Assembly: GCF_001412105.1 (NCBI RefSeq)
Contig: NZ_LKST01000002.1
Coordinates: 124,001-188,000 of the forward strand
Direction: 5' to 3'
Length of the DNA: 64,000 bases
DNA from: Corynebacterium oculi
GTDB taxonomy: Bacteria > Actinomycetota > Actinomycetes > Mycobacteriales > Mycobacteriaceae
The first letter of the stretch is position 1; the number at the start of each line of letters is the position of its first letter. The notes under the pieces are model-generated. The model ran no database searches. It had not been told where the DNA came from and worked only from the letters and a program-made list of their open reading frames with translations. Position numbers and translations under genes: made by a program. Below, in pieces: positions 55,968-64,000 of this stretch.

Positions 55968-57566
55968 CTACTTGTATAGGCCCTTCTTTATCACCACCAC
56001 GAGCACCAGGGAGAGCGCGATGGCGGCAAGCAGTTGGTTGGCGATGCCAAAGAGCGGGAAGAGCACGTTGATGCCGCCCAGGGGATCGCTCACTCCCATG
56101 AGCAGGATGGAACCCCAGAGTCCGCATACCAGGAGGGTGGCGATCCAGCTTCCGGGTGTCCAGGAGGGGTCGCGGAAGCGGCGCAGTCCGGGCACGGCGG
56201 CCAGGGTGTCGGTCATCATGAAGCGGGCCACGCGGGTGCCCGCGTCCACGGTGGTGAGGATGAACAGCGCCTCGAACATGATGGCAAAGTGGTACCAGAA
56301 GGCCTGCAAGGCGGCGTTGCCGAACACGTCGGTGAGGATCTCGGACATGCCGTAGGCCAGGGTGGGCGCGCCGCCCGTGCGGGAGATGATGGTCTCCTCC
56401 CCCACGGCTGTGGCGGCGTCGCTAAGCTGCTGCGCGGTGAGGTCTGCCCCGGGTAGGCCGAGGGAGTTGACCCAGGTGGCGGCGGTGTCCGCCGAGCCGC
56501 CTGTGAGGGTGGCGGGGGCGTTCATCACAAAGTACATGTGGCGGTCGATCACCACGGCGGCGATCAGCGCCATGATCGCCACGAAGGATTCCATGAGCAT
56601 GCCGCCGTAGCCGATCATGCGCATCTGGGATTCCTTTTCCACCAGCTTGGGCGTGGTGCCGGAGGAGATCAGGGCGTGGAACCCGGAGAGCGCGCCGCAG
56701 GCGATGGTGATGAAGAGGAAGGGGAAGAGCGAGCCGGAGAACACCGGGCCGCCGCCCTCGCGGGCAAAGCGGGTGATCGCGGGCATCTGCACCTCGGGTC
56801 GCACGATGATGATTCCCACCGCGAGCAGGGCGATCACGCCGATGGCGGAGACCTCCACGATCCGCCCGGGGCGCAGGTAGCGCATGTACACGCCCATGAA
56901 CAGCGCGATGGGAATGGTCATGGCTATGGAGAACACGCCCCAGGGGCTGTGGGCCAGGGCGTTGACCACGATCAGCGCCAGCACCGCGATGATGATAATC
57001 ATGATGGCGATCACCGCCACGATGCCCGCCGCTCCGCCCACGCGCCCCATCTCATCGCGCACCATTTGCCCGAGGGAGCGCCCGCGACGCCGCGTGGACA
57101 CCCACAGCACCAGGTAGTCTTGCACGGCCCCGGCGAAGATCACGCCGAGCACGATCCACAGGGTGGAGGGCAGGTAGCCCATCTGGGCGGCCATCACCGG
57201 CCCCACCAGCGGCCCGGCCCCCGCGATGGCGGCAAAGTGGTGGCCAAAGAGCACGCGGCGATCCGTGGGTACAAAGTCCTTGCCGTCCGCGTGTTGCTCG
57301 GCGGGGGTGGCGCGATCGTCGCGCGGGCGCACTACCTTGTAGGCGATCAACCGCGAGTACAGGGTGTAGGCGATGAAGTAGGAGCCCACGGCGGCGGCCA
57401 CGAGCCACACGGAGTTGATGGCCTCCCCTCGGTGCAGCGCGATCATCGCCCAGCCCACGGCCGCAACAATGGCGATGACCAGCATGATGACTTTCGACGC
57501 CGCCGAGGGCCGCTGCCCCACCACGCCCACGGGTTGGCCCGTGTCCTTGTTGCGCAGAACCTCCAT
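55968..57566 (-). CDS. cstA: CstA carbon starvation protein / pyruvate transporter, ends at amber codon
   Basis: Peptide or pyruvate carrier. 532 codons cover most of the membrane domain with motifs HFAAIAGAGPLVGPVMAAQMGY and FSGSLFPFLFITIACGALSG and GWSGFHALISSGTTPK-like sequence. About 16 helices are visible. The frame then hits TAG where the family continues with about 140 residues, including the last two helices; full length would be 671. If the stop is real, the protein ends before its final membrane segments. GGAAGGGAGAGG precedes ATG 57566. Confidence 0.88.
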   Translation of the reverse strand: MEVLRNKDTGQPVGVVGQRPSAASKVIMLVIAIVAAVGWAMIALHRGEAINSVWLVAAAVGSYFIAYTLYSRLIAYKVVRPRDDRATPAEQHADGKDFVPTDRRVLFGHHFAAIAGAGPLVGPVMAAQMGYLPSTLWIVLGVIFAGAVQDYLVLWVSTRRRGRSLGQMVRDEMGRVGGAAGIVAVIAIMIIIIAVLALIVVNALAHSPWGVFSIAMTIPIALFMGVYMRYLRPGRIVEVSAIGVIALLAVGIIIVRPEVQMPAITRFAREGGGPVFSGSLFPFLFITIACGALSGFHALISSGTTPKLVEKESQMRMIGYGGMLMESFVAIMALIAAVVIDRHMYFVMNAPATLTGGSADTAATWVNSLGLPGADLTAQQLSDAATAVGEETIISRTGGAPTLAYGMSEILTDVFGNAALQAFWYHFAIMFEALFILTTVDAGTRVARFMMTDTLAAVPGLRRFRDPSWTPGSWIATLLVCGLWGSILLMGVSDPLGGINVLFPLFGIANQLLAAIALSLVLVVVIKKGLYK

Positions 57567-57667
57567 CGCCTCTCCCTTCCGCCGCCCAATATGTGAGGGG
57601 GCTAACCCTAACGGTAAATCGCAATCGAAGATACAGGGCGGGTGGGGCTGAATATAAATCTTCCTTC

Positions 57668-57683
57668 TAGACAGATCGGTCCA
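57668..57683 (+). promoter_or_regulatory. McbR-type operator upstream of metY
   Basis: TAGAC-AGATCG-GTCCA; nine of ten bases match the McbR consensus TAGAC-N6-GTCTA. Lies 49 bases before the metY ATG. Confidence 0.7.
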
Positions 57684-57731
57684 CTAGGGTGGGTTGCCAA
57701 TCACATCCCCTCACAAGACGGAAGGCTGATC

Positions 57732-59048
57732 ATGGCCCCCAAGTACGATAATTCCCAGGCCGCGCGGTGGAACTTTGAAACCCGCTCCATTCACGCCGGG
57801 CAGTCCGTGGATTCCGATACCGCCTCGCGCAACCAGCCCATCCACCTCACCAGCTCCTACGTGTTTGATTCCGCCGAGCACGCCAAGCAGCGCTTTGCCC
57901 TAGAGGACGCCGGGCCCATCTACTCTCGCCTGACCAACCCCACCACGGAGGCCCTGGAAAACCGCCTGGCCTCCCTGGAGGGCGGCACCCACGCCGTGGC
58001 CTTTGCCTCCGGCCAGGCGGCGGAAACCGCCGCGATCTTGAACCTCGCCGCCGCGGGCGATCACATCGTCACCTCTCCGCGCCTGTACGGCGGCACGGAA
58101 ACCCTCTTCCAGTCCACCCTGGCCCGCCTGGGCATCGAGGTCACCTTCGTGGAAAACCCGGACGATCCCGCTTCCTGGGCCGCAGCCGCACGCCCCAACA
58201 CCAAGGCGTTCTACGGCGAGACCTTTGCTAACCCCCAGGCCGACATTCTGGATATTCCCGCCGTGGCCGAGGTAGCGCACGCCCACCGGGTGCCGCTGAT
58301 CGTGGACAACACCATCGCTACCGCCGCCGTGGTGCGGCCCCTGGAATTAGGCGCGGACGTGGTGGTGGCCTCGCTCACCAAGTTCTACACCGGCAACGGC
58401 TCCGGGATCGGCGGGATTCTGGTGGACGGCGGTTCCTTCGATTGGACGGTGGAGCGCGATGGCCAGCCGGTGTTCCCCTACTTTGTTACCCCCGATCCCG
58501 CCTACCACGGCCTGCGCTACGCCGATCTTGGCGACGTCGCCTTTGGGCTTAAGGCTCGCGCGGGCCTCCTGCGCGATACGGGCGCTACCCTCTCCCCCTT
58601 CAACGCCTGGATCACCCTGCAAGGCTTGGACACCCTGAGCCTGCGCGTGGAACGGCATAACGCCAACGCCCGCGCCGTGGCCGAGTATCTTACCCGGCAA
58701 GACGCCGTGACCAAGGTCAATTACGCCGGCCTGCCGGATTCCCCGTGGTATCCAGTCAAGGAGCGCCTGGGGCTGGAACACACCGGCTCCGTCCTCTCCT
58801 TCGACGTCGCCGGCGGCAAGGAGGAGGCGTGGCGTTTTATCGACGCCCTGCGCCTACACTCCAACCTCGCCAACATCGGTGACGTGCGCTCGCTGGTGGC
58901 GCACCCGGCCACCACCACGCATTCCCAGTCCGATGAGCACGGCCTCGCCCGCGCGGGAATCTCCCCCGCCACGATCCGGCTTTCCGTGGGCATCGAGCAC
59001 ATCGAGGACATTCTGGCGGATCTCGAACTCGGCTTCCAGGCGCTCTAG
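57732..59048 (+). CDS. metY: O-acetylhomoserine sulfhydrylase / aminocarboxypropyltransferase
   Basis: PLP enzyme making homocysteine from O-acetylhomoserine and sulfide. The 438-residue protein has the N-terminus WNFETRSIHAGQSVD, the PLP site VVASLTKFYTGNGSGIGG with the Schiff-base Lys in SLTKF, and ASGQAAETAAILNL. GGAAGG precedes ATG 57732; earlier codons lie in the operator region. metY and metX are adjacent in corynebacteria and co-regulated by McbR. Confidence 0.96.
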   Translation: MAPKYDNSQAARWNFETRSIHAGQSVDSDTASRNQPIHLTSSYVFDSAEHAKQRFALEDAGPIYSRLTNPTTEALENRLASLEGGTHAVAFASGQAAETAAILNLAAAGDHIVTSPRLYGGTETLFQSTLARLGIEVTFVENPDDPASWAAAARPNTKAFYGETFANPQADILDIPAVAEVAHAHRVPLIVDNTIATAAVVRPLELGADVVVASLTKFYTGNGSGIGGILVDGGSFDWTVERDGQPVFPYFVTPDPAYHGLRYADLGDVAFGLKARAGLLRDTGATLSPFNAWITLQGLDTLSLRVERHNANARAVAEYLTRQDAVTKVNYAGLPDSPWYPVKERLGLEHTGSVLSFDVAGGKEEAWRFIDALRLHSNLANIGDVRSLVAHPATTTHSQSDEHGLARAGISPATIRLSVGIEHIEDILADLELGFQAL

Positions 59049-59090
59049 CCACCCCAGGAAGCACGGCGGCCAGCGCGGCCGAGGCACCGG

Positions 59091-59603
59091 GTGTCCCATT
59101 TTGCTAAGGTCTTGACGCAGATCACATTTCCGCCAAACAGCAAAGGCTTGCCCGTGTACTCTCCCCGCACCCTCGCCCGCTTCATGCCGTTTTGGCCCCC
59201 GTTCCTGGGGGCCGGGGTCAAGATCAAGGAATACGCTCCGGACGGCTCGCGCTTCCTCATCACCCACAAGCCCAATAAGCTCACCTATAACGCGGTGGGC
59301 ACCGCCTTCGGCGGCACCATGCTGTCCATGACGGATCCTTTCTTCATGCTGATCTCGATGTATCGCCTGGGGTCGGACTATTACATCTGGGACGTGGGTG
59401 CGGAGGCAAAGTTTGTCAAACCCGGCAAGGGGCACATTAGCGCCGATGTTTCCATCGACGACGCCACTTTAGATCTCATTCGGGAGAAAACCGCAGACGG
59501 CTCCAAGTATCTGCACTGGTTTGACCTCGACATCACCGACGAATCGGGCGACGTGGTGGCCCATATCCGCCGCCAGGTCTACTACCGAAAGAAAAAGCAC
59601 TAG
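59091..59603 (+). CDS. DUF4442 hotdog-fold protein
   Basis: 170-residue cytoplasmic protein with a hotdog thioesterase fold: FMPFWPPFLGAGVKIKEYAP, then NAVGTAFGGTMLSMTDPFFML (hot-dog helix) and DVGAEAKFVKPGKG. The family DUF4442 (YiiD-like) is thought to be an acyl-CoA thioesterase, but the catalytic Asp/Glu is not certain. GTG start at 59091. It stands between metY and metX with its own 42-base gap. Confidence 0.85.
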   Translation: MSHFAKVLTQITFPPNSKGLPVYSPRTLARFMPFWPPFLGAGVKIKEYAPDGSRFLITHKPNKLTYNAVGTAFGGTMLSMTDPFFMLISMYRLGSDYYIWDVGAEAKFVKPGKGHISADVSIDDATLDLIREKTADGSKYLHWFDLDITDESGDVVAHIRRQVYYRKKKH

Positions 59604-59642
59604 GCCGCGCCCCTTTCCGCTACGATAGCGAACCAAGCTGTC

Positions 59643-59658
59643 TATACAGAGTTGTCTA
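59643..59658 (+). promoter_or_regulatory. McbR-type operator upstream of metX
   Basis: TATAC-AGAGTT-GTCTA; nine of ten match TAGAC-N6-GTCTA. It lies 16 bases before the metX start. Confidence 0.7.
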
Positions 59659-59673
59659 GCGGAAGAGCTCGCC

Positions 59674-60780
59674 ATGACCCACCTCGCCGCCGAGGGCGCC
59701 CTCGATACCGTGCCCATCGGCACCTTCACCACGGAGGCCGGGGCCACCATTCCCGGCGCGCAGATCGCCTACCAGCGCTGGGGCACCCCCCTGCCGGATC
59801 ACTCCAACGTCCTGGTGGTGGAGCACGCGCTAACCGGGGACTCCCGCGTGGATCAGTGGTGGGGGGAACTCCTGGGGCCGGGGCGCGCGCTGGACACGCG
59901 CCGCTACTGCGTCATCAGCACCAACGTGCTGGGTGGCTGCCAAGGCTCCACCGGCCCCTCCTCCCCGCACCCGGATTCCTCCCGCCCCGATTCCCAGGCC
60001 TGGGGTTCGCGCTTTCCCGCCCTCTCCATCCGGGATCAGGTGCACGCGGAGCGCCTCTTCCTTAGGGCCCTGGGGATCACCCGCGTCCACGCGGTGATGG
60101 GCGGCTCGATGGGCGGGGCCCGCACCCTGGAGTGGGCGGCGCTGTACCCGCACGCGCTCCGCGCGGCGGGGGTATTTGCGGTATCCGCGCGGGCGAGCGC
60201 CTGGCAGATCGGCATTCAGTCCGCCCAGATCGCGGCGGTGGAAAACGATCCCCACTGGCACGGCGGGGATTACTACGCCACCGGCCAGGCTCCCCTCGGG
60301 GGGTTGGCTACCGCGCGGCGCATCGCACACCTCACCTACCGGGGAGAGCTGGAGTTGGACGAGCGCTTTGGCACCTCGGCGCAGGAGGGGGAGAATCCCT
60401 GCGGGGCCTTCCGCAGCCCGCACCAGCGCTTTGCCGTGGAGAGTTACCTGGATTATCAGGCGGAGAAACTCGCCCGCCGCTTCGATGCGGGTTCCTACGT
60501 GACGCTTACCGACGCCCTCAATAGGCACGATATAGGCCGGGGGCGCGGCGGGCTCAACAAGGCCCTGGCGGCCATCGGCACGCCTACCTTTGTGGCCGGC
60601 GTGGACACGGACATTCTCTACCCCTATCACCAGCAGGAACATCTCTCGCGTAACTTAGGCAATCTGCTGGGCATGGCCAAGATCGTCTCCCCGGTGGGGC
60701 ACGATGCGTTCCTGGCGGAGACCCGGCAGATGGACCGGATCATTCGGAGTTTCCTGGATCGCGCGGCGGCGCTGCCCTAG
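59674..60780 (+). CDS. metX: Homoserine O-acetyltransferase
   Basis: Alpha/beta-hydrolase that acetylates homoserine with acetyl-CoA, giving the MetY substrate. 368 residues. NVLVVEHALTGDSRVDQWWG, the nucleophile elbow GGSMGGARTLEW (Ser in GxSxG) and PVGHDAFLAE near the C-terminus (catalytic His; Asp in AGVDTDILYP) are visible. Convergent overlap of four bases with the DUF3017 gene. Confidence 0.96.
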   Translation: MTHLAAEGALDTVPIGTFTTEAGATIPGAQIAYQRWGTPLPDHSNVLVVEHALTGDSRVDQWWGELLGPGRALDTRRYCVISTNVLGGCQGSTGPSSPHPDSSRPDSQAWGSRFPALSIRDQVHAERLFLRALGITRVHAVMGGSMGGARTLEWAALYPHALRAAGVFAVSARASAWQIGIQSAQIAAVENDPHWHGGDYYATGQAPLGGLATARRIAHLTYRGELELDERFGTSAQEGENPCGAFRSPHQRFAVESYLDYQAEKLARRFDAGSYVTLTDALNRHDIGRGRGGLNKALAAIGTPTFVAGVDTDILYPYHQQEHLSRNLGNLLGMAKIVSPVGHDAFLAETRQMDRIIRSFLDRAAALP

Positions 60781-61103
60781 CTACCCAGCGCGTCCACGGA
60801 GAGCGCCAGGAAGGCCATGCACCCGCCCAGCAGGGCGCTAAAGAGAACGTCGAAACGCCGGGAGCGTACCGCAAAGATCCCCACCAGGCGGGAATCGCAC
60901 AGCAGGCGCACCACGGCCAGCCAGATCAGCGCCGCCCCCAGGCCAAAGGTGGCGCGCCGCCAGTGATCGGTCAGGGCAAAAACCGCGCTGGCCACCAGAC
61001 CCAGGAGAAATATCCCCAGCATGGCGCCCTGCACCCAGCGGGGTAGGCGCGAGGGAGGCAGGGCGACGTCGTGGGGGTTATCCAGGTAGTCGCTAGGATT
61101 CAT
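60777..61103 (-). CDS. DUF3017 membrane protein
   Basis: 108-residue protein with a short polar N-terminus and three hydrophobic helices (about 25-45, 50-70, 82-104). It matches the actinobacterial DUF3017 family and, as in relatives, follows folD. Start ATG 61103 overlaps folD by 11 bases. Function unknown. Confidence 0.85.
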   Translation of the reverse strand: MNPSDYLDNPHDVALPPSRLPRWVQGAMLGIFLLGLVASAVFALTDHWRRATFGLGAALIWLAVVRLLCDSRLVGIFAVRSRRFDVLFSALLGGCMAFLALSVDALGS

Positions 61104-61950
61104 CGGCCAGGCGTTCCGCCCGCTCCACGATGTTGGCCATGAGGAAGGTGCGGGTCATGGGGCCCACGCCGCCGGGGTTGGGGGAGATCGCCCCGGCGAC
61201 CTCCCAGCAGTCCGGGTGGACGTCGCCGGTGGTCTTGCCGTCCACGCGGGAGACGCCGACGTCGAGAAGCGCCGCGCCCGGCTTAATCATGTCGGCGGTG
61301 AGCATGTGCGGCTGCCCTGCGGCGGCGATGATGACGTCCGCGGCGCGGGTTTCTGCGGCTAAGTCCTTGGTGCCGGTGTGGCAGAGGGTGACGGTGGCGT
61401 TTTCCGAGCGGCGGGTGAGCATGAGGCCGATGGGGCGGCCCACGGTCACGCCGCGCCCGATCACCACCACCTTCGCGCCGTCGAGTTCCACCCCGAAGCG
61501 GCGCAGCAGTTGAATGGAGCCGTGCGGGGTGCACGGCAGGGGCGCGGGTTCGCCCAGCACGAGCTTGCCCAGGTTCACCGGGTGGAGGCCGTCGGCGTCC
61601 TTGGCGGGATCGATGCGCTCCAGGATGGCGTTCTCATCGAGGTGCTTGGGCAGGGGAAGCTGCACGATGTAGCCGGTGCAGGCGGGATCGTTGTTGAGTT
61701 CGTCGATCACCGCTTCGAGTTCTTCCTGCGTGGTTTCCTCCGGCAGGTCGCGGCGGATGGAGGTAATGCCCACCTCCTCGCAGTCCTTGTGCTTCATGCG
61801 CACGTAGTTCTGGCTGCCGGGGTCCTCCCCCACCAGCACGGTGGCCAGGCCCGGGGTGATCCCCTTGGCGCGCAGGGCGGCCACGCGCTGACGCAGGGCG
61901 TCGATAAGCTCGGCTCGGTAGAGTTTTCCATCGAGTTTGATCGCAGTCAC
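61093..61950 (-). CDS. folD: Bifunctional methylenetetrahydrofolate dehydrogenase / cyclohydrolase
   Basis: Interconverts methylene-, methenyl- and formyl-THF for one-carbon supply. 285 residues. [21 protein letters not shown] with the catalytic Tyr-x3-Lys, [14 protein letters not shown], and [14 protein letters not shown] (NADP loop) are present. GTG 61950 lies seven bases after CATAAT, a leaderless start. Divergent from trmL only 34 bases away. Confidence 0.96.
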   Translation of the reverse strand: MTAIKLDGKLYRAELIDALRQRVAALRAKGITPGLATVLVGEDPGSQNYVRMKHKDCEEVGITSIRRDLPEETTQEELEAVIDELNNDPACTGYIVQLPLPKHLDENAILERIDPAKDADGLHPVNLGKLVLGEPAPLPCTPHGSIQLLRRFGVELDGAKVVVIGRGVTVGRPIGLMLTRRSENATVTLCHTGTKDLAAETRAADVIIAAAGQPHMLTADMIKPGAALLDVGVSRVDGKTTGDVHPDCWEVAGAISPNPGGVGPMTRTFLMANIVERAERLADES

Positions 61951-61957
61951 GGCACCT

Positions 61958-61977
61958 ATTATGCCTCCCCCTAGAAT
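61958..61977. promoter_or_regulatory. Divergent leaderless promoters of folD and trmL
   Basis: Minus -10 CATAAT (61958-61963), seven bases before folD GTG; plus -10 TAGAAT (61972-61977), seven before trmL ATG. Each -35 must fall in the other gene. Confidence 0.65.
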
Positions 61978-61984
61978 GAAGGCC

Positions 61985-62458
61985 ATGCCCGCGCCCTTCC
62001 ACGTCATCTTTGACAATCCGGTGATCCCCGGCAATACCGGCAACGCCATTCGCCTGTGCGCCAACACGGGGGCGCACCTGCACCTGGTGGAGCCGCTGGG
62101 CTTTAACTTTGACGATAAGCACCTCAGGCGCGCGGGCCTGGACTATCACGATCTCGCGGAGGTGCGCATTCACGCCACCCTCGATGCCTGCCTGGAGGCG
62201 CTGCCGGGGTCGCGCGTTTTTGCCTTCACCTCGGCGTCGAACACCTGGCATACCTCGGTGGAATACCAGGCGGGCGATGCGCTCCTTTTTGGCACCGAAC
62301 CCACGGGGCTGCCGGAGGAGCACCTGGCGCACCCCCGGGTCACCCAGCGCGTGCGGATTCCCATGCTGCCCGCGCGGCGTTCCATGAACCTTTCCAATTC
62401 TGCCTCCATCGCCCTCTTTGAGGCCTGGCGGCAGGTGGGCTTCCCCGGCGCCCTGTAG
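61985..62458 (+). CDS. trmL: tRNA (cytidine(34)-2'-O)-methyltransferase
   Basis: 157-residue SPOUT methyltransferase acting on the wobble base of leucine tRNAs. [39 protein letters not shown] (SAM knot) and [21 protein letters not shown] are the TrmL/SpoU motifs (given as separate pieces). Leaderless ATG at 61985. Confidence 0.94.
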   Translation: MPAPFHVIFDNPVIPGNTGNAIRLCANTGAHLHLVEPLGFNFDDKHLRRAGLDYHDLAEVRIHATLDACLEALPGSRVFAFTSASNTWHTSVEYQAGDALLFGTEPTGLPEEHLAHPRVTQRVRIPMLPARRSMNLSNSASIALFEAWRQVGFPGAL

Positions 62459-62520
62459 GGGCCGTTATCAGGCGCTATCGGCAGGGGCCCGCCCGGCCAG
62501 ACCACACACCTTGCGCTTAA

Positions 62521-62536
62521 TAGACTAAGCGGTATG
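62521..62536 (+). promoter_or_regulatory. Weak McbR-like site upstream of metQ
   Basis: TAGAC-TAAGCG-GTATG; eight of ten match TAGAC-N6-GTCTA. It lies 58 bases before the metQ ATG. Confidence 0.5.
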
Positions 62537-62593
62537 GTGGCTGCTATCGTGCTACGAGACATATCGGGAACCCGAGGGAAAGGACCTCTCCCC

Positions 62594-63454
62594 ATGAAAC
62601 TTCGCCGCATCATCGCCGCCGGGGTGGTAACCACTCTCGCCGCCACCGGCCTGGCCGCGTGCTCCAGCTCCGATGCCATCCGCATCGGCACCACCGATTC
62701 CGCCCGCGGGGCCTGGAAGGTCTTTGAGGATAAGGCCGCCGACGCCGGAATCAACCTCAAGACCACCGAGTTTGGCGATTACAGCACGCCCAACGATGCC
62801 CTCGCCCAGGGCGAGCTGGACGTCAACCTCTTCCAGCACCTGAAGTTCCTGGCCAATTACAACGTGGGCTCGGAGAAGGACCTCACCCCCATCGGCTCCA
62901 CGGAGATCGTGCCGCTGGCCCTGTTCTGGAAGGATCACACCTCCCTCAACGGGATCGAGGGCCAAGACGTCGTCATTCCCAATGACACCACCAACCAGGG
63001 CCGCGCCATCAACGTGCTGGTGCAAGCCGGGCTGCTCACCCTGAAGTCCCAGGACTTGCTCGATCCCACCCCGGCGGATATTGACGAGTCCGCCTCCAAG
63101 GTCAGCGTCACCCCAGTGGATCCCGCCCAAACCCCGGTGACCTACGGCGAGGGCCGCCCCTCCATCATCAACAACACCTTCCTGGATCGCGCGGGCATCG
63201 ACCCCAACAGCGCTATCCAGCAGGACGATCCCAATAACAAACTGGCCGAGCCCTATATCAATGCCTTTGTCACCAGGGCGGAGGATAAGGATAACGAGGA
63301 CATCGCCAAGCTCGTAGAGATCTGGCACGATCCCGAGGTTCAGGCCGCCGTGCAGGAGGATTCCAAGGGCACCTCCGTGTCCGTGAACCGCTCCGCAGAA
63401 GAGCTTCAGGGAATCCTGGACGGCCTGGAGGACGATCTGCGCGCCGCAAAGTAA
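62594..63454 (+). CDS. metQ: Methionine ABC transporter substrate-binding lipoprotein
   Basis: 286-residue lipoprotein of the NlpA/MetQ family. Signal ends at lipobox LAAC (Cys about 23). The mature part begins IRIGTTDSARGAWKVF, followed by ALAQGELDVNLFQHLKFLAN and PNDTTNQGRAINVLVQAGLL, standard MetQ motifs. GAAAGGACC precedes ATG 62594. Forms an operon with metN; a hairpin lies between. Confidence 0.94.
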   Translation: MKLRRIIAAGVVTTLAATGLAACSSSDAIRIGTTDSARGAWKVFEDKAADAGINLKTTEFGDYSTPNDALAQGELDVNLFQHLKFLANYNVGSEKDLTPIGSTEIVPLALFWKDHTSLNGIEGQDVVIPNDTTNQGRAINVLVQAGLLTLKSQDLLDPTPADIDESASKVSVTPVDPAQTPVTYGEGRPSIINNTFLDRAGIDPNSAIQQDDPNNKLAEPYINAFVTRAEDKDNEDIAKLVEIWHDPEVQAAVQEDSKGTSVSVNRSAEELQGILDGLEDDLRAAK

Positions 63455-63493
63455 CCCTCCCCGCGCAAGCACGCCAAGCACTCAGCGTCAGCA

Positions 63494-63514
63494 GGGCGCG
63501 GCCCAGCCGCGCCC
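63494..63514 (+). other. Intercistronic hairpin between metQ and metN
   Basis: Perfect 9-bp arms GGGCGCGGC/GCCGCGCCC with a CCA loop and no T-run. Such hairpins after binding-protein genes protect the upstream mRNA and lower expression of the transporter genes. Confidence 0.65.
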
Positions 63515-63572
63515 TAGCCGCTCATCCGGCCACACCCGGCCCACCCCGAGGAAGAATTAAAGGTACCCCCTC

Positions 63573-64000
63573 ATGGCTGATCCCTCCGCCGCCCACCCCA
63601 CCGGCACCCGCATTGAGTTCCGCAACACCTCCAAGGTGTTCCCCGCCAAGGCCCGCAACCAGGCCACCGAGACCACCGCCGTGGATAACGTGACCCTCAC
63701 CGTGGAGCCGGGAGAGATCCTCGGCGTGATCGGTTATTCCGGCGCGGGCAAATCCACCCTGGTGCGCCTGATTAACGGCCTGGATCAGGCCACCTCCGGG
63801 CAGTTGCTGCTCGATGGCACGGACATCGTGGGGCTCTCCGAGCGCCAGCTGCGCGGAGTGCGCAGCAAGATCGGCATGATTTTCCAGCAGTTCAACCTGT
63901 TCACCTCGCGCACCGCGGCGGGCAACATCGAGTACCCGCTGCAACTCGCCGGGGTACCCAAGGAGGAACGCAAGCGCCGAGTAGAGGAGCTGCTGAACTT
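63573..64000 (+). CDS. metN: Methionine ABC transporter ATPase, partial
   Basis: First 142 codons of the ATPase: IEFRNTSKVFPAK, Walker A GYSGAGKSTLVRLI (about 50-60), Q-loop IFQQFNLFTSRTAAGNIEYP. The rest lies beyond the window. ATG 63573 has TAAAGG upstream. Partner of MetQ and presumably metI downstream. Confidence 0.93.
   Translation, partial: MADPSAAHPTGTRIEFRNTSKVFPAKARNQATETTAVDNVTLTVEPGEILGVIGYSGAGKSTLVRLINGLDQATSGQLLLDGTDIVGLSERQLRGVRSKIGMIFQQFNLFTSRTAAGNIEYPLQLAGVPKEERKRRVEELLN

Noticed and set aside
57560-57640. DtxR box upstream of cstA (TTAGGGTTAGCC)
   Set aside because: Only half of the consensus with an inserted base and no second half.

Overview
The window is a high-GC actinobacterial chromosome segment, almost certainly Corynebacterium. 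Diagnostic genes include mtrAB, whiB2, the GDP-mannose and dTDP-rhamnose genes for arabinogalactan and lipoglycan assembly, an LCP ligase, the accD/accE/maf block next to birA, accBC beside a rhodanese, pyruvate carboxylase, monomeric NADP-isocitrate dehydrogenase and metY/metX. Gene order largely matches the Rv3245c-Rv3283 and pyc-lpdA neighbourhoods of mycobacteria. No rRNA, tRNA or CRISPR array was seen.

Layout. 1-13.2 kb: envelope control and sugar-nucleotide supply (mtrB', mtrA, tmk, sahH, manA, TobH-like, pmmA, DUF3499, a zincin-like protein, whiB2, GDP-mannose pyrophosphorylase, wbbL, rmlD). 13.3-22.9 kb: LCP protein, a TIGR03089 protein, ydcF, purE/purK, a heterodimeric ABC exporter with both halves broken, a PH-domain protein and birA. 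23.0-31.9 kb: acyl-CoA carboxylase genes (accD, accE, accBC), maf, a membrane acyltransferase, DUF3151, a lipoprotein, an ATP-grasp protein and a rhodanese. 31.9-33.2 kb: a small AT-rich accessory island (broken NYN gene, orphan HipB-like regulator). 33.2-47.1 kb: pyc, lpdA, M20 amidohydrolase, XRE regulator, upp, an EspC-like/NlpC-P60 pair, a duplicated-domain protein, a D,D-carboxypeptidase, a YihY protein and trpS. 47.1-57.6 kb: a frameshifted small ORF, a GntR/ABC operon, a TRIC channel, exonuclease III, a siderophore-interacting protein, idh, a decayed toxin-antitoxin locus and an amber-interrupted cstA. 57.7-64 kb: methionine genes metY, metX, metQ and metN, with folD and trmL between.

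Common threads. (1) About fifteen genes carry a TAnnnT -10 hexamer exactly 6-8 bases before the start codon and no Shine-Dalgarno sequence, a leaderless layout that settles several start codons. (2) The three methionine promoters carry full or near matches to the McbR operator. (3) The window has an unusual load of gene damage: five probable single-base deletions, three in-frame amber codons, a catalytic Cys-to-Ser change in the rhodanese and loss of the ABC signature glycine. Two of the deletions lie in perfect palindromes. Whether these are true decay or assembly errors is the most useful question to settle.
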